Of a DNA stretch of 64,000 nucleotides, positions 23,101 to 33,600 are shown piece by piece. Numbering within the stretch: position 1 is the stretch's first letter; each line of letters opens with the position of its first letter. Origin of the DNA: Trichoplusia ni (Eukaryota > Arthropoda > Insecta > Lepidoptera > Noctuidae). Where the stretch lies: the NCBI RefSeq assembly GCF_003590095.1, contig NC_039478.1:16492001-16556000 (forward strand), in the 5' to 3' direction. Position numbers and translations under genes: made by a program. The notes below the pieces were generated by a model. It saw only the letters and a program-made list of their open reading frames with translations. It ran no database searches and was not told where the DNA came from.

Positions 23101-23678
23101 ATCTCAGTCTGCCCGTGACCATGATACCTGCAAAGGTGTCGAAACGTCGGGAACTAAAATAAAAAATTAAACCGCGATAAAATCCGTAAAAGTAGTTTCA
23201 TTTCAATGTCTAACATTCGCGTAAACCTAAGAAACCACTAGCCTTTATTAGTTTAGTATTCTGTTTATGACAATAATTTGATTTCATCAAATATAAAAAA
23301 TTTACTGGTTTAATAAATATATAGAAAAACATCTAAGTTACATAAAACAATGTAGAGCTACAATACTTACTTCCGTTTTATAGGATTCCTTATCAGAGAC
23401 TCGACAAAACTCAATGCCATAGTCATTAAAAATTGTACCAGTGTCATGTATAAACTAACCGGTTTAACTTCGGCATCAGAAAATATTAATTCTACGAAAT
23501 ATCCATAGGCTAGGTAGAATATAAATACGAAGAGGGCACATAATGAAAATTGAGTAAGTTCACTGTATGGAGTTAAGTTGAAACATAGAATGTTGATTTC
23601 AGCCTTTTGCGGTTTCTCGGCAGTTTTGCTGGAACCCGGTATATCAATCCGTATGATGGCATCTTGGGGTTGATGCAT
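19929..23678 (-). CDS. Papst2: SLC35B3 / Papst2, Golgi PAPS transporter (five coding exons, complete)
   Basis: Minus-strand exons 23371-23678, 22467-22693, 21593-21819, 20455-20636 and 19929-20106 join to 1,122 bases, 373 residues plus stop. All junctions are GT-AG with matching phases. It is a ten-helix nucleotide-sugar-transporter-fold protein: hydrophobic helices begin near residue 42 (LTQFSLCALF), and hallmark segments are YLNYPTQLIFKSCKLIPVM in the second exon, IGNVQEKAMK in the third, AVTVTTFRKA with SKPFVFQ across the fourth, then YVWSGMLVVL and a YSKK tail. These match human SLC35B3 and fly Papst2. Family knowledge: it imports the sulfate donor PAPS into the Golgi lumen for sulfotransferases. 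Human SLC35B3 is about 401 residues, so this length is normal. Introns hold a large foldback element and a SINE. Confidence 0.95.
20455..20636 (-). CDS. Papst2: Papst2 fourth coding exon
   Basis: Minus-strand acceptor TTATTACAG ends at 20637 and donor GTAAGT starts at 20454. It encodes KPLTIYPNIFFLSLSGY, then VRICGATVAVTVTTFRKAL and FSKPFVF, matching the family's last helices. It ends two bases into Gln315, completed by the last exon. Confidence 0.93.
21290..21500 (-). mobile_element. SINE-like remnant in Papst2 intron
   Basis: On the minus strand the piece contains a tRNA B-box-like GGGTTCGAACCC near 21426-21437 with flanking GATCACATAAATTCTTGTCTT, and an A-box-like GGCTATCCGTGCGG segment near 21300-21313 that is in the opposite order and orientation to an intact SINE. 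It looks like two rearranged fragments of the SINE family also seen near 30.7, 58.2 and 61.7 kb, separated by a GAAACGGC...ATTTGATAAA tail-like sequence. Confidence 0.4.
21593..21819 (-). CDS. Papst2: Papst2 third coding exon
   Basis: Minus-strand acceptor TTTTTTCAG ends at 21820 and donor GTATGT starts at 21592. It encodes ESSTSPKFNFIGIVVISLAL, then CDAIIGNVQEKAMKQH and NEVVFYSY, ending GFNYSMQ in phase 0. The intron after it stays open in frame for another 139 codons, with a SINE remnant inside. Confidence 0.94.
22467..22693 (-). CDS. Papst2: Papst2 second coding exon
   Basis: Minus-strand acceptor TTTCTCAG ends at 22694 and donor GTGAGT starts at 22466. It encodes VPISTYALLAALTLGT through YLNYPTQLIFKSCKLIPVM to FTLG, the most conserved block of the family. 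It ends one base into Ala179, completed in the next exon. Confidence 0.95.
22785..23208. mobile_element. Long foldback element in Papst2 first intron
   Basis: Left arm 22785-22958 and right arm 23028-23208 are near-perfect inverted copies (about 174 and 181 bases, differing by small gaps and a few substitutions), around a 69-base loop. Both arms contain GTTCCCGACGTTTCGACACC and end in CATTGAAATGAAACTAC. No coding frame is present, so it is non-autonomous. No clear target-site duplication was seen. The class (foldback DNA transposon or two opposed insertions) is uncertain. Confidence 0.8.
23371..23678 (-). CDS. Papst2: Papst2 first coding exon
   Basis: ATG at 23678-23676; donor GTAAGT read on the minus strand at 23370-23365. 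It encodes residues 1-102 and part of Lys103: a hydrophilic cytosolic N-terminus, two helices and the start of IKRK. A splice acceptor read as TTTTTTCAG ends at 23747, so the exon probably begins at 23746 with 5'UTR and another non-coding exon lies upstream. Confidence 0.93.
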
Positions 23679-24660
23679 TTTTAGAACAGAACTTTTATTT
23701 GTTACAAAGCGAGACTCATAACGCCTTGTGAAAAGTTGCTAGTACACTGAAAAAATTAATAAAGAATTAGGAATAAATAAACCATCGTTAAAGCATAACA
23801 AGTTGCTGTTACAAATGGTAATTATAAAACTATTCTTTTTCAGTTTTAAGATATAAAACATGAATGATGAAACAATTATAAGCTACAAAACATTTTATTA
23901 TTATATTTCAACTTGAGTCACAGATTTTGATCTCTTAATTATTTAATTGAATTTTAAGTTCAAGATTATTTTTATCTAAGAAACGGAAATCACAATACAA
24001 TTTATCGTAGAAATATCTATTTAATCTAATCTTTCAGTAAACTTTAATCATTACTTAAAATTAGAGAAGATTTATAATAAATCTTCAGTTAAAGAGTTAT
24101 GAAGAGGTCTGTAAGAAAAAGTGAGAGGGCTGACCTATCTCATAGGATCTATTAATAAAAAGCAAACAGAATTAAAATTACGTGTTTCCTTACAGATTGC
24201 AAAAAAACTTAATTGTCTCCAAATTGCAAATCGTATATATTTTTTTAATGATATGACATAAATGCTACACGTAAACTCGTATACTGCCATGAAAATGAAC
24301 AATACTATACATAGACTCTTGCAGACTCCACAGAAATCATTCAAATATGCAGTACAATAACACATTTACATTACAGTATTCAAAACATTAGTTTGTTTAC
24401 ACATAAAATATTCACATACCATAAATATACCACGGTAAACGTACCTTGGAGATGATTTAATACACACTACAGTAATATTTTGTTTTATCAAAAAGCAATT
24501 ATTTCTTAAAATGTAAATACATAACTGCTCCGGCGAATACCTAATCCTTCGTCGACACGACACTACTGTCTTTTATTTAGATTTTCTGTAGCACTGCTGT
24601 CAATATTGTCATGTGTTGGCAGTCAGCTGTCCATACGAAAACAGAGAAGTTAATATACAG
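23679..24660 (-). other. Papst2 5' region with candidate non-coding first exon
   Basis: Read on the minus strand, a good donor CCAAG|GTACGT lies at 24444 and the acceptor before the ATG exon at 23747. This would make an untranslated first exon from about 24600 to 24445 and an intron of about 700 bases. The intron is AT-rich and without recognisable genes. The exon is predicted from the two splice sites only. Confidence 0.35.
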
Positions 24661-25242
24661 TTTCAAGGCAGCAGTAAGGACAACGCATACGCCATGCTCA
24701 ATATATTGACCGTAAGGGGCGGAACGCACAATCTGACAGGTCAACATGGTCTCTTCTCTTTGAACGATTTATTGTCTATAGTTTTTATGTAGACAACATG
24801 ATTTTGTTAATTTTCCTTGTCAAAAATTTCAGATTAACAGAATCTACAAATAAAATTATGAAACTTATATCGTCTTCAAAAAAGTCGAGTACTGTTAACT
24901 GCCAATACCAACGACTTCATCTATCGCGGACCTTCTAGTCACAGAACAATGTTCTCTCTAACGAGAGCTTCTAGTCGAATAAAAATACCCGATATCTTTT
25001 ATCACGGATTGTTTTTTTTTGGTTAATTAAAGTGTTAATGAAATAAAAACTAAGTAAAAATTTTAAAATAAATTAAATAAGTAAATTGCCATACATAAGT
25101 TATCGGAAACATTTAGAAGATTTTCAGATGTTAATTTATTTTGGCATGGTACAATTTTCAGCATCCTAATCTAAAACTATCTATATTCTATATATATATA
25201 TGTTATATATTTTATATATATATTTATATAAATATTTTTTTT

Positions 25243-25317
25243 CTAGCCCACTGTGTCCCACGGCTGGGCAAAGGCCTCCCCCAAATCCTTCCACGACTCT
25301 CTATTCTCTATTCTTTG
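25243..25317 (-). repeat. Non-LTR retrotransposon 3' tail with TA repeat
   Basis: On the minus strand it reads GGAGGCCTTTGCCCAGCCGTGGGACACAG followed by GGGCTAGA and then a (TA)n-like tail at 25185-25240. A near-identical copy with the same TA tail is at 51925-51995. The GGCCT..GCCCAGCAGTGGGA motif is typical of 3' ends of lepidopteran LINEs; a tail of AT microsatellite supports target-primed insertion. Confidence 0.6.
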
Positions 25318-25324
25318 AATATTA

Positions 25325-25563
25325 ATATTTAAAGCTGAAGAGTTTGTTTGTTTGAATACGCTAATCTCAGGAAGTACTGGTCCAAATTGAAAAAATATTT
25401 TTGTGTTGAATAGACCATTCATCGAGGAAGGCTTTAGGCTATAAGCCATCACGCTGCGACTAATTAGAGCGAAGATACAATGGAAAATGTGAAAAAAACA
25501 GGGCAGGTACAAATCATAACTTATATCTTCTACCCACGGAAAGGGAGTCGCGGGCAACAGCTA
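25325..25563 (-). repeat. Dispersed repeat, copy 1 of 3
   Basis: This block is the inverse of 28108-28350 and parallel to 44540-44768: it runs from AAAGCTGAAGAGTTTGTTTG through GACCATTCATCGAGGAA and AGCCATCACGCTGCGACTAA to TCGCGGGCAACAGCT. The end resembles the GCCCGCGACTTCGTCCG motif widespread in lepidopteran retroelement tails. It is non-coding. Confidence 0.7.
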
Positions 25564-26557
25564 AAAAGAATATCATATATCTTTCTACTTATTAGGGAAT
25601 TTTAGGAGCTAGTTATCTTTTTTGAAATTCATACATAGTTTTTTTATTATCTCGTTTAAAAGTTGCTTCCTCAAAAATCTGGTGGTTTAAGTTTAATAGA
25701 TGAATAAGATTTACTAATATAAGATAACTAGATAATATCAAAGTTTCGAAAGTGTTTGAAAAGGGCTGTTATTGCAAATATTGCAACATGCGGTGAATGG
25801 ACAGTCAAGGGACTAGGATTAAATCGTAAGAAAAGTAAACTAGTATTAAAAAAATGGCGGGATGGGGATGGGGATTTCCCAGGGATTTTTAAAACGTTAC
25901 ACTACCTAATTACTCTAGGTTCACGGTCCCAAAATGCCATTCGCAGGGAAAATAACAGGCAAGAAATTCTTTAAGAAATCCTTTTTAACAAACGCAGGTA
26001 GCAGTTGACTAGACAAAAAGCAAAAAAAAGTAAAAAAATATTACGCTTTTTTTAATGCCGTTGTTAAAATTAACGTATAAGCCCTACTCAGCGTCGTCAT
26101 AGTTGTTTACTCGTAGGAGGTGACATATTTACTAAAGACAGGCGTTAAAAGTTATTTGTTAATAATGAATGTTTATAATTAACTAGTGACTAATTAGGCA
26201 CACACAGCATTTAATTCTAAATTATTCAAGCTATTTAAATACACGCATGTAAGTCTTTCACCTTTAGTTCCGGTTTGTTTTCACGACACAGCTGATGACC
26301 ATCTTTGGTAGTAATTTTCTTATAGTGTACTGGCTACACTTTTCTGCTGTGGCTGTCTGGTTGTCAAACAAAGAGAAAATACCTATTTTTTCCTAAAATC
26401 TATTGTATTTTGAGCTATCTATTAATTTTACGTGTTGAGGTGTGTTTTTTATATATTATAATTAAGTGAGAAGTGGTGTGTGTTGTTGCTAAATACTAAA
26501 ATCGTGTGATAACTTTCGCAGATCGCATAATCAACCAGACAAACTGGATTGAAGATA

Positions 26558-27616
26558 ATGATGGATTCGGACTCGTCCGGCGCAGACTTCTGCCGATTCT
26601 GTCGCTCGGAAGCTTCGTCCGATAGGCCGCTATTCCATCCATGCATCTGCACTGGCTCAATAAAATGGATTCACCAGGAGTGTTTGGTGCAGTGGATGCG
26701 GTACTCCAGGAAGGAAATTTGCGAATTATGCGGCCACCGGTTTTCGTTTATGCCGATTTATTCGCCGGATATGCCGCGCAGACTTCCTATTCGTGATGTA
26801 GTCGGCGGCCTGGTAACATCCGTGGCATCCGCCGTCAAGGACTGGCTGCACTACACTCTGGTGGCTCTGGCCTGGCTGGGGATTGTGCCCCTCACTGCTT
26901 GTAGGACCTACCGCTGCCTCTTCTCGGGATCTCTAGACCCAGTCATTTCGCTACCATTTGACATAGTGTCGGCAGAGAACCTTGCCAAGGATGTGTTTTC
27001 TGGTTGTTTTGTTGTAACCTGTACACTATTCTCATTTATTGGTCTTGTCTGGCTAAGAGAACAAATAATGCATGGTGGAGGCCCTGACTGGATGGAAAGA
27101 GAGAACCTGCCAGCCCCACCCCCTGAGGACATACCCCTGCAGGATAACAACAACGACAGAGTCCATGATGGAGCTGGAGATGCTGATGTTGGGGCTCGGG
27201 ACGAAGTGAATGGGGAAGTTGCCGAAGACCCTTTAGTGGGAGATGAAGCAAATTGGAACCCCATGGAGTGGGACCGTGCCGCTGCTGAAGAGCTAACCTG
27301 GGCCCGCCTCCTTGGATTGGATGGGTCCATGGTATTTCTGGAACATGTATTCTGGGTAGTTTCCTTGAATACTTTGTTCATAGTGGTGTTTGCCTTCTGT
27401 CCTTACCACATAGGACGATTGGGGGCTGCACTAGCTGGACTGACTGCCGAAGGTCCATTTGCAGGTCCTCTGACTGCTCTGGCAGGGTATGTGTTAGTGG
27501 GGGCAATCCTGGCAGTGCTTCATGGCTTGGTGTCTCTGCTGCGGCTGCGAGGAGCTAAGAAGGCTCTTGGATTCTGTTATGTTGTTGTGAAGGTGGCTCT
27601 TCTGTCTGTTGTTGAG
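26558..27616 (+). CDS. MARCHF6: MARCHF6 exon 1: RING-CH and first helices
   Basis: ATG at 26558; donor GTAAGT starts at 27617; 353 codons, phase 0. It holds the whole RING-CH (residues 12-58), the YSPDMPRRLPIRD motif, helices near 98-117, 147-167, 258-282 and 303-328, and the acidic, low-complexity cytosolic or luminal loop 176-235 rich in Asp, Glu, Asn and Ala. Confidence 0.96.
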
Positions 27617-30600
27617 GTAAGTAAATAGTCTAACTGATGACACAAGTTTTATAAAATACCAAAGAATTAAGTCCATCCTTTGAAGATACTTTTACAAACA
27701 AAGTATTGTAGTTTCTTTAAAATATTTCCTTTTATCACGACTAAATTTGTATAGAAATTTCTGAAACTAAAACAAAATCTAATTTAATAAAAATAAAATA
27801 AAATAATTTTCATTGTAGTTTTAATTCTATACGACTACAATGATTAGTATAACAAGTATATATGGTGCTGCTATTATTATTAAAATATTCAAATATACCT
27901 GACTAAAAACAGTTTCATAATGAAATAAATTTAAATGTTTTGGCCTTGAATCTGTAAAGAATTTGGCTACATTGTTTTATGCCAGCTAATAAATCTATTT
28001 TCTTCTACACCTTGTATGTGTGGTTATAAAAGGAACTTTATGCCTTGTTATTCAGAAAGAATTATGTTTTGAAACATTCCTAGTCAGAAAATAAAAAATA
28101 TGGAAGAACTAGCTGTTGCCCGCGACTTTGTCCATGTGGTTTGAAGATATAAGTTATGATTTATACCTGCCCTGCCTTTTCCTCATTTTCCATTGTATCT
28201 TCGCTTCTATTAGTCGCAGAATGATGATATATAGCCTAAAACCTTCCTCGATGAATGGTCTATTGAACACAAAAATAATTTTTCAATTTGAACCTCCTGA
28301 GATTAGCATGTTCAAACAAACAAACAAACTCTTTAGCTTTATATATAAGTAAGTATGGGTTATAGAACTTTTAGATCAGGGTTGTGTAAACTGTAGGTAG
28401 TAAAGCATAAATAAAAAAGAATTATATGCTTCAACTGAATGTCTGTGATAAATGGATTATATTATAACAAATTACTGACTGCTGGAGTCATATTTGTTAA
28501 AAATAAAAACAAAATTTTGCTGTCAAACTTTAAAAATTAAATTAACTTAATTTTAATATACATATTCCTGTCAATTTTACACCAAAAGAAAAAATACAAC
28601 TAGAACCCTCAAGAATTTTCCAAGGGTGTGTTTAAATTTATATGCAACTAGAGTCTGTAATGTAACATTTTAAAAGTGCCTGAGAAACGGCCTATTTGAA
28701 ATAAAATCTTTTTGATATTAGAGCCTCTTTTAGACTCATACAGGTTGTTTACAACTTTCGTTTAAAACTTAATAATGTTTTTGAAGTTATTCCATAGCAT
28801 TGACTTGTTTTCATGGTTTGTTGCAACAAAATTATATATTGTTACCTATTTTATTATGATATGGCTTTTTAAATTACACAAACATTGTAATTCTTGTTTC
28901 TATTATATTAGAAATTTCTTTTTGAAGTTGAATCTAGCCAGATAACATTTTTTTCTCTATATTATACCAACTTGTTTAGTCTCATAATAGATATACTACT
29001 TCATTTTATAGATTTTGATTATTGACGACAGCTTTAAATATTTGTTTCAAGCCGCGTAGTTACTGTTTTTATCTATTTTAATTGCTACGCGATCTCTGTC
29101 CGGCTTGAACATAATTTCAATAATAATTCTGACATATTCTGACGTTTCATCTCATTCCTTATAGGCCCACTGTTAGTCACGATACTTTTTATATTTAAAA
29201 GAAACTGTCCAAATAATGATCCGATCTCTGATCTAAAGCACGGGACCATAATTCCGCTATTTAATTTACAATCGCCGACAAATGGAATGGAACTGGAAAC
29301 TGGAATAAAATGACACCCTCCGACCTGATCTCTTGATACTTTTGAATAGTAAAAATAAATACTTCTAAATATAGTTTCTTATCTAAGAACAAGGAGGATG
29401 GATACCTATAACATGTCACTATCGATTGGTACAATGCAAGTGCCATTAACCATACAATTAGGTCGGATTTGACCTGTGACCTCTGACGTTGGGGACAACA
29501 GCCGTTATCTTTTTTCTGGCTAAGCTAATTACTCATTGGAACAATACTGTATACTGGTAACCTAGATTTTCGTATTTTGACTTGCGAGTTAATTAATCAA
29601 CGTGACAAAATGTTGTGATGTACAAAACAGATTACAGACACTTTAAGGTCGTAAAAGGGTTACTTAAAGTAGTTTTAAAAAGAAATTTTTGACGAAAATC
29701 TCGCAAGGATTTTTCCATTCTTTTCCTGTCATTTCATAAAATAAAAACTAATACACAAGAAGTTATTGTTCTACTACTGCCGTAGGTACTATTCATGATG
29801 TGTATCATTTTCTTTTTTTGTGTGTCTTCCCTAACCTGTCCGTCGATTCACTTTATCAAGTACAATGCACCTGACCTTTTGAACGACAGTTGACAGTAAT
29901 AAGGTTAATGATGCGCCCTGACATTCTACATTGTTATTATCGCCCTTCATGCCTTTCCGTTACTTTTATCCTATAAGATTTGTCGAACAAATTATGAGAC
30001 AATTATTTATTTTGCGTAACATCGTAGGATTTTCTCTAATATTTTTCATATTAATTTTATGTCTGTTCAGTAAGGAACAGCTAACACTGGATTTATTAAA
30101 TGAACTCCAATAGATTCATGAGAATAACATTTCTGTGGGAAAATTGTTATCAGCAAAAGTCAAAATTTTGATTTTTTAAATTGTTCCTACCCATATTATT
30201 AACCGGTTTCATTTATTTTCCTTTGTGTATTTATTTAAACTGTCAAAAATTAATTGCCTTCTATGATGTCAACTTATTTACAAAAGCAAGTCAATTGTTT
30301 TTTAACCAGGACTACATCACTTTCCATGACCTAACAACACCGACAACTATTAACCCAGTACCGTTTTCTTCCAGATCGGAGTAATTCCCCTCGTATGCGG
30401 CTGGTGGCTCGACCTATGTTCTCTCTCAATGTTTGACGCCACGCTCAAAGACCGTGAGGCAAGCCTGCAAGCGGCCCCCTGGACCCTCATGTTCATACAC
30501 TGGCTCGTCGGCATGGTCTACGTCTACTACTTCGCGTCTTTCATTCTTCTGCTAAGAGAAGTCTTAAGGCCGGGCGTCCTATGGTTCTTGAAGAATTTGA

Positions 30601-33600
30601 ATGATCCCGACTTCAGTCCTGTCCAGGTTAGTCACTTACAGCCGAATGCCAAGACTTTCACTTGGTTTAAAGGCGTTCTGAAATGATTATTAACCGTATG
30701 CAAGAAAAATACTTAGTTGACTGCACGGATAGCCGATTGGTTGAGTTCACCACGCCAGACCCACTGAGCGCGTCGTGTCGCGTGTTCGATCAACGCGTAG
30801 GAAAAGCATTTGTGTGATCCACGAATGCTTGTTCTGAGTATGGGTTGGTTGTGCATGTGATTTGTATGTTTGTGATACCCCCCGCGACATAAAGATTAAA
30901 ACCATTATACGGGAGTCGTTTAAAAAAAAAGAAAAAAAAAGTAAGGTCTGAAATATTTTTTTGTCTTTATTTCACTTTGAAAAACCAGAGACGGGGTCAA
31001 AAGGAGATATATTCCTTAGCGTCATTCTTGCATACGACTGTTCAAAGTGTTATTATGTAATTGTACAATTTGTTTCGTTCGCGTGCACATGCAAATGTGT
31101 AACAACTGTTTTCTATTCTCAAACCTAGTTTGTAATTGTTTGCTCATACATTGTGTAAAACTAATTTTATCACTGTTCAAATGAACGATCTCCTTAAACA
31201 AACCAGGGCCCGATTCTGCTATTTTACAACGGTCGATGAATGAATGACAGTTGGATTAAATTTGAAATTATTCCTATCCTCTTAAGCATTGTGCCAACAC
31301 AATAATTGAAAATTCCTTGTGTGTACCGTCCCATACGAAATTTCTAGGAAATATATATAAATATGTATAGGAAAAAATGTGAAAAATGTAGTTTTGAGCC
31401 AATTTTCATTCATTCGGCCATTGTAAATAGCAGAATTGGGGCCCTGGTATCTTCCATATGAAGTTCACGTCTTTGTTTTCTATGTTCAATTGCGGATTTC
31501 CGGATTCGATTGACGCACGGCTCGGAGGCAGTTAGATAACCTGGGGTTATAGAAATGTCCTCTTTAATTGTTTACAAAATAGACACCGTGGGATTTCAGA
31601 CTGCCATGAATATCATTTTAAATACCGGTTTTATGCATTCGAATGAAAACTTTTTGCAACCAGATCTTAAATAAAAAAAAAAGAAGTTGGTCGTTCCTTT
31701 ATCTTACAAATTTTGAATTTTTGGATGGAGACTATTTGGCCACACAATTTGATCTGGAGATCCAGATTTTTGAGAATAAACTGCCTTTCTTGTAGAGAAT
31801 ATGAGTTTTCTTCGGGGACAAGTGATTTTTAATTAAGTCCAACTATTTTCAAATACGTAATATAAATGGAAGTAAATATAAAGACACTTTAAATTTTTGT
31901 CTTCATATTGTCTTTAGCATTAGCAAGCGGTTAGCAACTAAACATAATTTTATCTTCTAGGAAATGATCCACTTATCAGTGTGGTCTCACATCCGACGTC
32001 TGGTGGTATCGGCCATGATCTTCGGAACAGCTGTCCTCTTCATGCTATGGCTTCCAATCAGGGTCATCAAGTATGTGCTACCAGGTTTCCTACCTTACGC
32101 CGTAGCTGTTCACACTGAAGCACCAGTCAACGAACTCAGCTTGGAACTTCTTCTACTTCAGGTAAATGGTGTTTAATGCCTGTACTTGTGGAAGCGAGAC
32201 GGCGCTATGCAGAATTCAGCGCCATCTCTCTTCTATAACGACAGTTCGGCTTAAACGCGCAGAGTAAAATTTTTTACCATATTTAAGCAATTATTTTAGA
32301 CATAACCGTACTTCTTTGATCGCCTATTTTTAAGTTCAAAATAGAAGGGAGGCCTTTGCCCTGCAGTAGGACAAGGCAATACTTATTTATCAATAAAAAT
32401 AGTCAAATTTAATGCTTCAATATCGTTTTAAAGATGTGATTTTTATGGTAGTTTTACTATGCGATCATTATACATATTAACATCCATTTCTCATCAAACT
32501 AACTCATTAGTAATCAGTCAAATTAGGTTTCGAGTAGACGCCGTGATCGTCTTGAAACATGGAAGAAAGAAATCATGGGTAGAACCTGTATAGGTGGGCT
32601 ACCGCTCCCTATAAGGGCATCGAATTAGCCAGTATGGTGAAACCGAACATTAATATTTAAATTAATGTTAGGCAACCAGTAGTAGTTTAACGGTCTCTTT
32701 AATGTTTTAATATGAACGTGGCACTGGACTATCCTTTCCTTTATATTAACGACATAGTAATACCCTTTTCCTGTGCCTTCGCCTGTCTATTAATGCGATG
32801 AAAAATAGCCTCTCTTTTTTTGTAGTACAAGTTAATAAATACAAAATTTTATTACAATCGGTTCAGCAATTTAGTGGCCTGAGTGTAGAAGACAAACAGA
32901 AAATCATTCCCACATATATATATAAAATATATTTTTAAAAGAACTTACCTACCAGAATACCTATAATTAGAAATCTTAAAAAAAGCAACGTTCCGTTGTA
33001 TGGCCTAAATTAATTGACGGTCGTATTTTATTACCAATAAAGTACGTTTACCCGTAACTCAGGTCAATGAGCTATTCTGTATGTGAGTAGTGCATTCAAC
33101 TATTGCTTTACATGACCTAAAATGGTTCGGTAAAAACAGCCTGGATGTTACAAGTTTTTGAAGTATCTTTAGGCCGATGTAGGTGCGAATAGGAGCCTAG
33201 GTAACTGGATGGCAGTACATCGAAGTCCGTTACGGCCATATGGCGTCACGTTTCTGTACCATCCGGTTTTTAAATATCTATTTATAAATAAAAAATAATA
33301 ATAATTTCTGAAAAAAAGTATAAAATTGCAAAATAATAAAAAAATATACTATTTAATTATGTATAAAAACTTGTTTGAATGTCTTTTCACCGTTCTCGTT
33401 CAACTGTCAAAACTTACGATCTAATTTCTCTGATCTTCAAGATAAGTACAAGTACAATAGCAAAGACGTTTTTACAAATCGTGCATAAAACCGCAAGGCC
33501 CTTACTACGTGGGGCAACGGCTAGCTCTTTAGTTATCAGCTGACAGCTGTTTCTATTCATGAAAATACTCTTCTTTTAGATCACTTTCCTTTGAGTGAGA

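Larger units (their letters stand above)
24661..26557. other. Shared upstream region of Papst2 and MARCHF6
   Basis: About 1.9 kb between the two divergently transcribed genes. It contains (TA)n, an inverted non-LTR tail (25243-25317) and one copy of a dispersed repeat (25325-25563). The last 250 bases before 26558 carry mixed-composition sequence likely to be the MARCHF6 core promoter and 5'UTR. I could not fix a TATA box or start site. Confidence 0.4.

Noticed and set aside
26549..26557. Extension of the MARCHF6 N-terminus upstream of the ATG
   Set aside because: The open frame begins with TTG; the first ATG at 26558 is the sensible start and fits the family length.
26908..27381. 157-codon minus-strand open frame
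   Set aside because: Antisense to MARCHF6 exon 1; composition (Ser/Arg/Pro-rich) is what the opposite strand of that exon gives.
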